15,208 nucleotides of DNA from Aquirufa sp. (lineage in GTDB: Bacteria; Bacteroidota; Bacteroidia; Cytophagales; Spirosomataceae): contig JAURHT010000038.1 of the NCBI GenBank assembly GCA_030833145.1, positions 1 through 15,208 on the forward strand. Reading direction: 5' to 3'. Below the pieces are notes generated by a model. The model ran no database searches. It saw only the letters and a program-made list of their open reading frames with translations, and was not told where the DNA came from. This document shows, piece after piece, positions 6,957 through 12,937 of this stretch; the stretch's first letter is position 1, and the number at the start of each line of letters is the position of its first letter. Position numbers and translations under genes: made by a program.

Positions 6957-7580
6957 ATGATTTACCGCTTATATCCCACGCTTTTAAATTCCTTTAACCT
7001 CTATGTGAGCCAATCCCGTGATGGAAATGGCAAAATCATCGTGGATGAAATCGAGCTAATCGATCGCATCAACCGCGTGCGCAAACCGACGACGAATGCG
7101 CAACAAAAAGGGATTGATTTTGAACGAGCGGTAACTTTGGGTGAAAACGAAGAGGCATTTGCGGAGGGAATCATCGATCAAGCGCGTGAATTATTGCCTG
7201 CCAAATACAAGACCCAGTTTTACGTAGAATCGCGCTACAAGAACGCGCAGATCTACGGATATATCGATGGCGTAGGTGATTCGGTGGCTTTTGACCTAAA
7301 AAGCACAGCCTATTACGAGCCGAATCGCTTTTTGACTAACCATCAGAACCTGTATTTATTAGGTCTACAGAAATACGGTATTGAGCGCCTAGACTACGTT
7401 ATTACGGACTTCAAACAGGTGTATGTGGAATCTTACGATGTAAAAAATATCGATTTCAGTTTCCAATACGACCAGATCGAAAAATTCATCTTGTTCTTAG
7501 AGGAGAACAAGAAATTCATTCGAGATAAAAAGATTTTTGACCGCAAATCGAGCGATAATCAATTATCCATTTTTGAGTAA
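6957..7580 (+). CDS. PD-(D/E)XK nuclease-like protein with C-terminal clamp-binding motif
   Basis: A 207-aa soluble protein. The middle resembles the RecB/Cas4-like branch of the PD-(D/E)XK nuclease fold: KGIDFERAV (51-59, with E56), GYIDGVGDSVAFDLKS (101-116) giving the metal-binding pair D104 and D113-x-K115, and HQNLYLLGLQKY (129-140), which resembles the QxxxY motif. The C-terminus is QLSIFE: Q202-F206 fits the bacterial beta-clamp-binding pentapeptide consensus QL(S/D)LF, placed at an exposed tail as in known clamp clients. I infer a nuclease recruited to the replication clamp. The neighbours xth and the DEDDh exonuclease fit DNA repair. The last 18 bp overlap the end of the HAD gene on the other strand. 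I do not recognise a named family. Confidence 0.7.
   Translation: MIYRLYPTLLNSFNLYVSQSRDGNGKIIVDEIELIDRINRVRKPTTNAQQKGIDFERAVTLGENEEAFAEGIIDQARELLPAKYKTQFYVESRYKNAQIYGYIDGVGDSVAFDLKSTAYYEPNRFLTNHQNLYLLGLQKYGIERLDYVITDFKQVYVESYDVKNIDFSFQYDQIEKFILFLEENKKFIRDKKIFDRKSSDNQLSIFE
7560..7574 (+). other. Codons of a putative beta-sliding-clamp-binding motif (QLSIF)
   Basis: Residues 202-206 of the PD-(D/E)XK protein read Q-L-S-I-F, followed by one Glu and the stop. This differs from the canonical clamp-binding QLSLF only by Ile for Leu at the fourth position. Most of these codons also lie over the end of the convergent HAD gene (its stop is at 7563-7565). Confidence 0.6.
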
Positions 7581-8246
7581 GCTCCTCAATTCGTCTAAAT
7601 GTTGGATTTCGTGAGGTAAATCCGTTTCTATCGAAAAGGGATTATAGTGAATCGCTGGAATTCCCACGTTTAACGCTCCCCGGACATCAGCCTCTACGTG
7701 ATCACCTATCATCAAAGCGTCCTCCGCTTGAATTCCAGCACGAGATAAGGCATATTCAAAAAACAGAGGACTCGGTTTCTTAGTCCCCACTTGCTGGGAC
7801 GTAATGATCTCTTTGAAAAAGGAGCGCATCCCAGCGCCTTCAATCTTCACGTATTGAATATCGTCGAAGCCATTCGTCAAAATATACAAAGGAAAATGGG
7901 CCGCTAAATCTTGAATGATTTCAAATGCGCCCGGCATCAAATTCGTCTTCCGAGGTGCACGCTCGAGGTATTTATCGCCAAATTCTCCGGCAGGACCCTC
8001 GACGCCCAATTCTTGAAAAAAGCGCACGAAGCGAGTTTCCCTTAGTTCCGCCTGCGATATTTCGCCTGCCGCATATTGGTCCCACAAACTAGTATTGATT
8101 TTTTCAAAGGTCGCCCAGTAGCTTAAGGGTTCAATGGCTAGTGCGTATTCGGCGGCTAAATCCAGTAAAACTTCTTTGGCATTTAAGTCGTGATCCCACA
8201 GCGTGTGATCCCAGTCAAAAAAAAGTGCTTTCGGGCTAAAATTCAT
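7563..8246 (-). CDS. HAD-superfamily noncanonical pyrimidine nucleotidase (YjjG family)
   Basis: A 227-aa cytosolic phosphatase. The HAD motifs are in order: motif I DWDHTLWD with nucleophile D11 and acid D13, motif II T124 (ILTNG), motif III K157 (TKKPSP), and motif IV GDHVEAD with D182 and D187. A helical cap at about 20-100 makes it subfamily I. The variant motif I (DWDHTLWD, with Trp and His) and overall layout match the YjjG/YfnB group, which dephosphorylates nucleoside monophosphates including damaged pyrimidines; general HAD-IA hydrolase is the safe fallback. Its -7 promoter element ends 4 nt before the ATG, so the mRNA is probably leaderless. It is divergent from the exonuclease gene and overlaps the nuclease-like gene tail to tail by 18 bp. 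Confidence 0.88.
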   Translation of the reverse strand: MNFSPKALFFDWDHTLWDHDLNAKEVLLDLAAEYALAIEPLSYWATFEKINTSLWDQYAAGEISQAELRETRFVRFFQELGVEGPAGEFGDKYLERAPRKTNLMPGAFEIIQDLAAHFPLYILTNGFDDIQYVKIEGAGMRSFFKEIITSQQVGTKKPSPLFFEYALSRAGIQAEDALMIGDHVEADVRGALNVGIPAIHYNPFSIETDLPHEIQHLDELRSLLKNG

Positions 8247-8250
8247 GTAA

Positions 8251-8258
8251 CAAAGGTA
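8251..8258 (-). promoter_or_regulatory. TAnnTTTG promoter element for the HAD gene
   Basis: Read on the minus strand this is TACCTTTG, with four bases (TTAC) before the ATG at 8246. It is one arm of a perfect 9-bp inverted repeat whose other arm is the promoter element of the divergent exonuclease gene. No good TTTG box is seen 19-20 nt upstream. Confidence 0.6.
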
Positions 8259-8267
8259 ATAATAACT

Positions 8268-8275
8268 TACCTTTG
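8268..8275 (+). promoter_or_regulatory. TAnnTTTG promoter element for the ExoX-like exonuclease gene
   Basis: TACCTTTG on the + strand, 24 nt before the ATG at 8300, which would leave a short A/T-rich leader of about 15-18 nt. It is the mirror image of the HAD promoter element on the other strand. The -33 region is not recognisable. Confidence 0.6.
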
Positions 8276-8299
8276 CTTTAGCCCATTTTAAAATATCCT

Positions 8300-9109
8300 A
8301 TGGAACATCAATTACAACTAAAGAGACCTCTCGCATTTTTCGATTTAGAGACGACGGGTATACAGATTAACCGCGATCGCATTGTCGAGATTTCGATTGC
8401 CAAAGCGAATCTAGACGGAACCGTGGAGGTAAAAACGCGCCGCGTGAATCCAGGTATTCCGATTCCTTTAGAGGCTTCTTTAGTACACGGCATCTACGAT
8501 GAAGATGTGAAAGATGAACCTACTTTTCGAATGGTGGCTCGCTCGCTTTCCACTTTTTTAGATGGTTGCGATCTTGCGGGATTTAATTCCAATCGTTTCG
8601 ATGTGCCTATGCTAGTAGAGGAAATGCTACGTGCTGAGGTGGATTTCGATATGAAAAACAGAAAATTAGTGGATGCACAACGCATTTTCCATTTAATGGA
8701 GCCGCGTAATTTAACCGCTGCCTACCAATTTTACTGTGGCAAAGAATTAATCGGAGCACACGGAGCTGAAGCAGATGTGTTAGCGACATTAGAAGTATTG
8801 AACGCGCAAGTAAAACATTACGCGAACAAGTCGATCAAGGATGCGGAGGGAAATGAGGTATTCCCGATCCAAAACGACATGGATAAGCTGCACGAACTAA
8901 GTGCCTCGAATTCAATCGACTACGCGAATAGAATGGCCTACAATAAAGACCGAGTGGCTTGCTTTAATTTTGGCAAACATATAGGCAAACCGGTCATCGA
9001 AGTTTTAAAGTCTGACCCGTCTTATTACGACTGGATGATGAAGGGTGATTTCCCCATGGACACGAAGCGCAAACTGACCGAAATAAAATTGCAAGGTTTT
9101 CAGCGTTAA
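8300..9109 (+). CDS. DEDDh 3'-5' exonuclease with ExoX-like C-terminal domain
   Basis: A 269-aa DnaQ/RNase T-superfamily 3'-5' exonuclease. The acidic active site is complete: D15 and E17 in FFDLETTG, D101 in GFNSNRFDVPML, and H154 with D159 in GAHGAEADV, which makes it the DEDDh type. Residues about 210-265 carry a second conserved block, FNFGKHIGKPV followed by SDPSYYDWMMKGDFP, which I recognise as the small C-terminal domain found on exodeoxyribonuclease X-like proteins. It could be a proofreading or repair nuclease; the exact substrate (ssDNA, dsDNA end or RNA) is not readable. It has its own promoter, is divergent from the HAD gene, and is separated from nuoK by 105 bp. Confidence 0.9.
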   Translation: MEHQLQLKRPLAFFDLETTGIQINRDRIVEISIAKANLDGTVEVKTRRVNPGIPIPLEASLVHGIYDEDVKDEPTFRMVARSLSTFLDGCDLAGFNSNRFDVPMLVEEMLRAEVDFDMKNRKLVDAQRIFHLMEPRNLTAAYQFYCGKELIGAHGAEADVLATLEVLNAQVKHYANKSIKDAEGNEVFPIQNDMDKLHELSASNSIDYANRMAYNKDRVACFNFGKHIGKPVIEVLKSDPSYYDWMMKGDFPMDTKRKLTEIKLQGFQR

Positions 9110-9119
9110 GGCATTTTTG

Positions 9120-9160
9120 ATGTCGAGGCTATCAGATATTTTCGTATTTTTGCCTCGCAT
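9120..9160. repeat. Imperfect inverted repeat surrounding the nuoK promoter
   Basis: ATGtCGAGGC at 9120-9129 pairs with GCCTCGCAT at 9152-9160: nine base pairs with a single extra T on the left arm. The 22-bp interior contains the TAnnTTTG element, and the right arm begins on the last G of that element. As DNA it could be an operator; as RNA from the upstream gene it would be a hairpin followed after about 7 nt by a T-run (9168-9173), so a terminator of the exonuclease gene is the alternative. Confidence 0.45.
9145..9152 (+). promoter_or_regulatory. TAnnTTTG promoter element for nuoKLMN
   Basis: TATTTTTG matches the consensus exactly and is directly preceded by a near copy, TATTTTCG at 9137-9144. 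A TTTG at 9116-9119 lies 17 nt before the near copy and 25 nt before the perfect one, so neither spacing is ideal. It would give a leader of about 55 nt to the nuoK ATG at 9215. Confidence 0.5.
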
Positions 9161-9176
9161 AAATGCATTTTTTGGA

Positions 9177-9196
9177 CAGGCTTTTGCCTGAAGCCT
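9177..9196 (+). promoter_or_regulatory. Two mutually exclusive hairpins in the nuoK leader
   Basis: CAGGC (9177-9181) pairs with GCCTG (9186-9190) around a TTTT loop. The overlapping AGGCTT (9178-9183) can instead pair with AAGCCT (9191-9196) around a 7-nt loop. Both stems are perfect and share the AGGC arm, so only one can form at a time. The second ends 18 nt before the nuoK ATG. A regulatory role is inference; the stems are short. Confidence 0.4.
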
Positions 9197-9214
9197 TTGT
9201 TATTATTTAAGACT

Positions 9215-9544
9215 ATGCAATCAATACCAGAAATTATCCGTACGATTCCATTAACCCATTACATTATGCTGAGCTCAGCTTTGTTTTGCATTGGTATTTT
9301 GGGCGTATTAACACGTAGAAACGCGATCATCGTATTTATGGCGATCGAATTAATGTTAAATGCCGTTAACTTATTGTTAGCTGCATTCTCCTCCTACTAT
9401 TCTGACCCAGCTGGTCAAATTTTCGTATTCTTCATCATGGCCGTGGCCGCAGCAGAAGTCGCTGTCGGTTTAGCGATCATTGTGATGATTTACCGAAATA
9501 TTCAAAGCATCGACATCGGTGTTCTTAACAAATTGAAAAACTAA
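9215..9544 (+). CDS. nuoK: NADH-quinone oxidoreductase subunit K
   Basis: Smallest antiporter-like subunit of the complex I membrane arm (MrpC homologue), in the inner membrane. With the start at ATG 9215 it has 109 aa; an in-frame TTG at 9197 would add six residues but is less likely. Three membrane helices are visible at about 15-34, 37-58 and 67-93. The two buried glutamates needed for proton transfer are E45 ([12 protein letters not shown]) and E81 ([11 protein letters not shown]). It is the first gene of a nuoK-L-M-N cluster; nuoL follows after 26 nt. It is preceded by a promoter element and a structured leader, not by nuoJ, which is unusual. Confidence 0.94.
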   Translation: MQSIPEIIRTIPLTHYIMLSSALFCIGILGVLTRRNAIIVFMAIELMLNAVNLLLAAFSSYYSDPAGQIFVFFIMAVAAAEVAVGLAIIVMIYRNIQSIDIGVLNKLKN

Positions 9545-9570
9545 TTAAGCGCAAATTCCGCCCAATTAAT

Positions 9571-10377
9571 ATGTCTTTACTATTCCTCATTCCACTATTA
9601 CCCTTATTAGGCTTTGCTATTAATGGTTTAGCGTACCCGAAATTACCGAAGCAAATCGCGGGCATCATTGGAACTATTCCTCCCTTGGTTGCCTTCGCTT
9701 TATCACTTCAGTTATTCTTGAATTTCGACGGTCAGGCACAAATTCTTCCTATCGCGGATTGGATTAAGGTAGGTTCTTTAGAGATCCCATTTGCCTTCCA
9801 AATCGATCAATTATCGATCTTGATGCTACTCGTAATCACGGGTGTGGGCACCTTGATTCACGTATATTCGATTGGGTACATGTCCCACGATGCAGGTTTT
9901 GGCAAGTTTTTTGCCTTTTTGAACCTGTTCGTCTTCTTTATGTTGATCCTCGTTTTAGGGGCTAACTTCACAGTCTTGTTCATCGGTTGGGAAGGCGTAG
10001 GTTTGTGTTCGTACTTGTTGATCGGGTTTTGGAACCAAAAGAATTCTTACGGAGATGCAGCGCGCAAGGCCTTCATTATGAACCGTATTGGTGATTTAGG
10101 TTTCTTAGTAGGGATCTTTTTATTGATCCAAGATTTCGGAACGACAGATTACCAAACGATTTTCACGGCTATTCAAAGCGGTGATTACACGACCGATTTA
10201 AGCATCATCGCTTTCTGTTTATTCATCGGTGCGATGGGTAAATCAGCTCAAATTCCTTTGTTTACTTGGCTTCCAGATGCGATGGCGGGTCCTACGCCGG
10301 TTTCGGCTTTGATTCACGCGGCGACGATGGTGACAGCAGGTATTTACATGGTGATTCGTGCGAATGCATTGTTTTAA
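9571..10377 (+). CDS. nuoL: NuoL N-terminal fragment (268 aa)
   Basis: This is the piece upstream of the internal stop. It begins 26 nt after nuoK with ATG (MSLLFLIPLLPLLGFAING) and contains roughly the first eight membrane helices. It includes the half-channel residues E141 (FIGWEGVGLCSY), K224 (MGKSAQIPLFTWLPDAM) and H249 (PVSALIHAATMVTAG). It ends ...VIRANALF just after a membrane helix, at a loop. On its own it lacks the second half-channel and the lateral helix and should not give a full NuoL. Confidence 0.85.
   Translation: MSLLFLIPLLPLLGFAINGLAYPKLPKQIAGIIGTIPPLVAFALSLQLFLNFDGQAQILPIADWIKVGSLEIPFAFQIDQLSILMLLVITGVGTLIHVYSIGYMSHDAGFGKFFAFLNLFVFFMLILVLGANFTVLFIGWEGVGLCSYLLIGFWNQKNSYGDAARKAFIMNRIGDLGFLVGIFLLIQDFGTTDYQTIFTAIQSGDYTTDLSIIAFCLFIGAMGKSAQIPLFTWLPDAMAGPTPVSALIHAATMVTAGIYMVIRANALF
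10375..10377 (+). other. nuoL: In-frame TAA inside nuoL
   Basis: The context is TTT TAA TTA AGT. The following base is T, and TAAT is an efficient stop signal in bacteria, so readthrough is not favoured. The first possible restart in frame is TTG at 10393, 15 nt downstream; the first in-frame ATG comes about 39 codons after that. Confidence 0.95.
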
Positions 10378-10392
10378 TTAAGTCCAGAAGTA

Positions 10393-11454
10393 TTGCATTT
10401 TGTGGGCTGGATTGGTTTAGCTACAGCCTTGTTAGGCGCTGCGATTGGTCTTTTCCAAAACGATATCAAAAAAGTCCTTGCCTATTCAACGGTATCCCAA
10501 TTAGGCTACATGTTTATGGGCTTAGGCGCCTCAGCGTATACGGCATCTTTCTTCCACGTGATGACACACGCGTTCTTCAAGGCCCTTCTTTTCTTAGGAG
10601 CGGGTTCAGTCATTCACGCGATGTCAGACGAACAAGATATTCGCCGTATGGGTGGACTGAAATCGAAGATGCCTATCACGTTCATCACGTTTATGTTAGG
10701 AACGATTGCGATTGCGGGTATTCCTCCATTTGCCGGTTTCTTCTCGAAAGATGAGATCCTAGCGAGCCTTTACCACCACGATCCTATCATGTGGGGTTTA
10801 GCGATTGTAGGATCTGCTTTAACTTCTTTCTATATGTTCCGTGTATTCATTTTAACTTTCTACGGAGAGTTCAGAGGAACGGAAAAACAAGCGCATCATT
10901 TACATGAATCGCCTATCACGATGACCTTACCGTTGATTATTCTAGCGGTATTCTCTGTGGGTGGAGGTTTAATCAACTTGCCTCACTTCGCGGGAGGAAA
11001 TGAATTCTTAGCTCATTGGTTAGCACCCTTATTGCCAGAAGCAGGTGAAGCGGGAGAAGTCAACTTCTTAAGTTTAGAAGGTGGCGCACCACTTTTAGCG
11101 GCATTCTTGCCAGCCTTCTTAGCCATCTACGTTTTTGGCATGCAGAAATCAGTACCATCAGAAGACGCAGAAATATCAGGTATCCAAAAAGTGATTTACC
11201 ACAAATTCTACATCGATGAATTATACGATATGCTATTTGTGAAGCCTATCGCTTTCTTATCGAACTTCTTCTTCCAAGTGATCGACTTCTTAGTGATCGA
11301 CTTATTCGTGGAGGGTTTAGGTCGTTTTGTGAAATATGCTTCGAGCGAGTTCCGCAGAGCCCAAACAGGAAACGTAGGCATCTACCTATTCTGCATGGTC
11401 GCGGCCATCGTTGTCATCTTATTTGTTAGTTTAAAAAGTACGATCCTTCAATAA
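10393..11454 (+). CDS. nuoL: NuoL C-terminal fragment (up to 353 aa)
   Basis: This piece is downstream of the internal stop and opens from codon 270. A TTG at 10393 (HFVGWIGLATALLG) is the nearest possible start. It holds the conserved NDIKKVLAYSTVSQLGYMF block, the proton-path lysines K63 (HAFFKALLFLGAG) and K119 (GFFSKDEIL), equal to about K337 and K393 of full NuoL. It also has the C-terminal region with YHKFYIDELYD before the long amphipathic lateral helix and the last anchor helix. No further damage is seen, so either the stop is very recent or the segment is still translated. nuoM follows 18 nt after its stop. Confidence 0.8.
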   Translation: MHFVGWIGLATALLGAAIGLFQNDIKKVLAYSTVSQLGYMFMGLGASAYTASFFHVMTHAFFKALLFLGAGSVIHAMSDEQDIRRMGGLKSKMPITFITFMLGTIAIAGIPPFAGFFSKDEILASLYHHDPIMWGLAIVGSALTSFYMFRVFILTFYGEFRGTEKQAHHLHESPITMTLPLIILAVFSVGGGLINLPHFAGGNEFLAHWLAPLLPEAGEAGEVNFLSLEGGAPLLAAFLPAFLAIYVFGMQKSVPSEDAEISGIQKVIYHKFYIDELYDMLFVKPIAFLSNFFFQVIDFLVIDLFVEGLGRFVKYASSEFRRAQTGNVGIYLFCMVAAIVVILFVSLKSTILQ

Positions 11455-11472
11455 TCCGATCGCCACATAGCT

Positions 11473-12918
11473 ATGTATCTACTATTTATACTTTTATTTC
11501 CGCTTTTGATTGGGTCAGCTTTGTTGATCTTCAAGCCAAAGAACGCGTTCGCTATTTCCTTAGCGGCATCCATCATTGAATTAGCGGCGACTGCCTTTGT
11601 TTTACAAGAAGCCAGCCTAAGCCCAGTTTCCTTCTCTGCCCCTTGGGTAGCGGAAGCAGGTTTATCCTTTTCGCTTTATGTAGATGGAATTAGCGGCGTT
11701 TTAATCGGACTTTGTGCCTTGTTAGTTCCGTTCATCGTAGCGACGACGGCGAACACAGATCGCGCAAACAACTCCCAATTCCAGGGTTTGATGTTAGCGA
11801 TGCAAACGGCTTTAATGGGAGCGTTCTTAGCGAAAGATGCGTTCTTGTTCTATTTCTTCTTCGAAGCGTCCTTATTACCGATCTACTTCTTAGCAGCGAT
11901 TTACGGCGGCGAGAACAAGAATGCGATTACGTTTAAGTTCTTTGTATACACCTTGTTTGGGTCTTTATTCTTCTTAATCGCCTTAGTATACGTGTATTTA
12001 CTTACGCCAGGCGAGTTTCACTCAGCAGATATCGACGTATTGTACCAAACCGCGAAAGGCTTAAGCGCTGATCAACAAGGGTATTTATTTGCGGCCTTCT
12101 TTTTGGCATTCGCCATTAAGATGCCAGTTTTCCCGTTCCACACGTGGCAACCGGATACCTACACCGTGGCTCCTGCGCAAGGAACGATGTTATTATCGGG
12201 AATCATGTTGAAAATGGGTACGTATGGCGTGATTCGTTTGGTCTTACCTATGTTCCCTTTGGGCGTAGCGACTTGGGGCTTAACGGCATCGATCTTATCG
12301 GTGATTGGCGTGATTTACGGTTCGATAATCGCCATTCAACAAAAAGACGCGAAACGCTTATTAGCCTATTCTTCCTTTGCTCACGTGGGCTTGATGTCTG
12401 CGGGTATTTTATCTGGAAGCATCGAAGGTATTCAAGGCGCCTTGTACCAAATGTTATCACACGGTATCAACATCATCGGTTTATTCTTCGTGATTGAAAT
12501 CATCGAGCGTAGAACAAAATCGAGAGAGATTGCTCAATTAGGAGGTATCACCCAATTCTCTTATCCATTGACGGTCACTTTTGTGATCTTGAGTTTAGGT
12601 TCGGTGGCGTTACCATTAACGAATGGTTTCATCGGGGAGTTCTTGTTATTGAAAAGTGTATTCGACCAAAATCTAGTTCTAGGCATCATCGCTGGGATCA
12701 CCATCATCTTAGGTGCGGTGTATACATTGCGTTTGATTCAGAAATCGATGTTCGGAAATGTGTCACGTATCACGACTGATTTTGCAGACTTAACGTTTGC
12801 AGAGAAAGCGGTCTTAATTCCCTTGAGTGCCTTGGTTATTCTTGGTGGAATTTTCCCATCGACAGTTTTAGGTTTTAGTGAGCCAGCGGTTCAGCAATTA
12901 ATCCAATGGTTCAAATAA
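11473..12918 (+). CDS. nuoM: NADH-quinone oxidoreductase subunit M
   Basis: Second MrpD-like proton-pumping subunit of complex I, with about 14 membrane helices and 481 aa, a usual length. Proton-path residues are intact: E131 (YFFFEASLLPIYF), K216 (FAIKMPVFPFHTW), K247 (GIMLKMGTYGV) and E389 (NGFIGEFLLLK). The typical KDAKRLLAYSSFAHVG block is at 291-306. The gene begins 18 nt after nuoL and ends 19 nt before nuoN, with no terminator-like structure between them. In contrast to nuoL there is no sign of damage. Confidence 0.96.
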   Translation: MYLLFILLFPLLIGSALLIFKPKNAFAISLAASIIELAATAFVLQEASLSPVSFSAPWVAEAGLSFSLYVDGISGVLIGLCALLVPFIVATTANTDRANNSQFQGLMLAMQTALMGAFLAKDAFLFYFFFEASLLPIYFLAAIYGGENKNAITFKFFVYTLFGSLFFLIALVYVYLLTPGEFHSADIDVLYQTAKGLSADQQGYLFAAFFLAFAIKMPVFPFHTWQPDTYTVAPAQGTMLLSGIMLKMGTYGVIRLVLPMFPLGVATWGLTASILSVIGVIYGSIIAIQQKDAKRLLAYSSFAHVGLMSAGILSGSIEGIQGALYQMLSHGINIIGLFFVIEIIERRTKSREIAQLGGITQFSYPLTVTFVILSLGSVALPLTNGFIGEFLLLKSVFDQNLVLGIIAGITIILGAVYTLRLIQKSMFGNVSRITTDFADLTFAEKAVLIPLSALVILGGIFPSTVLGFSEPAVQQLIQWFK

Positions 12919-12937
12919 AATAGTATTTAAAAGCATT

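Larger units (their letters stand above)
8251..8275. repeat. Perfect inverted repeat formed by two divergent promoters
   Basis: CAAAGGTAA at 8251-8259 and TTACCTTTG at 8267-8275 are exact reverse complements separated by 7 bp (TAATAAC). Each arm contains a full TAnnTTTG -7 element pointing outward, so polymerase bound at one promoter would cover the other. It may be just paired promoters or also an operator. Confidence 0.75.
9571..11454 (+). pseudogene. nuoL: NADH-quinone oxidoreductase subunit L, interrupted by an in-frame TAA
   Basis: NuoL is the distal proton-pumping, MrpA-like subunit of complex I, and its long lateral helix runs along the membrane arm. The whole frame from ATG 9571 to the TAA at 11452-11454 is 627 codons, the normal family length, and is continuous except for a single TAA at codon 269 (10375-10377). 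Reading frame, spacing and all key residues are kept on both sides, so this is a point nonsense change and not a frameshift or deletion. E. coli NuoL has Leu at the matching place (LF-L-MTPEV against LF-stop-LSPEV), so TTA to TAA is a simple explanation. Whether this is a sequencing error, a real mutation or a working split gene cannot be decided here. The two pieces are described separately. Confidence 0.85.

Noticed and set aside
9197..9214. TTG at 9197 as the nuoK start
   Set aside because: Adds only LLFKT-type residues beyond the family N-terminus and abuts the leader hairpin; ATG 9215 gives a standard 109-aa NuoK.
10371..10380. Stop codon reassignment or selenocysteine-like recoding as an explanation for nuoL
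   Set aside because: TAA ends many other genes here (for example rnpA, nuoM, nuoN), so it is a normal stop; no recoding element is evident.
10266..10754. 162-codon + frame bridging the nuoL stop, as a possible frameshift product
   Set aside because: It is a different frame; its product is Ser/Arg-rich without membrane helices. Both real NuoL halves are in the same frame, so a frameshift is not needed.
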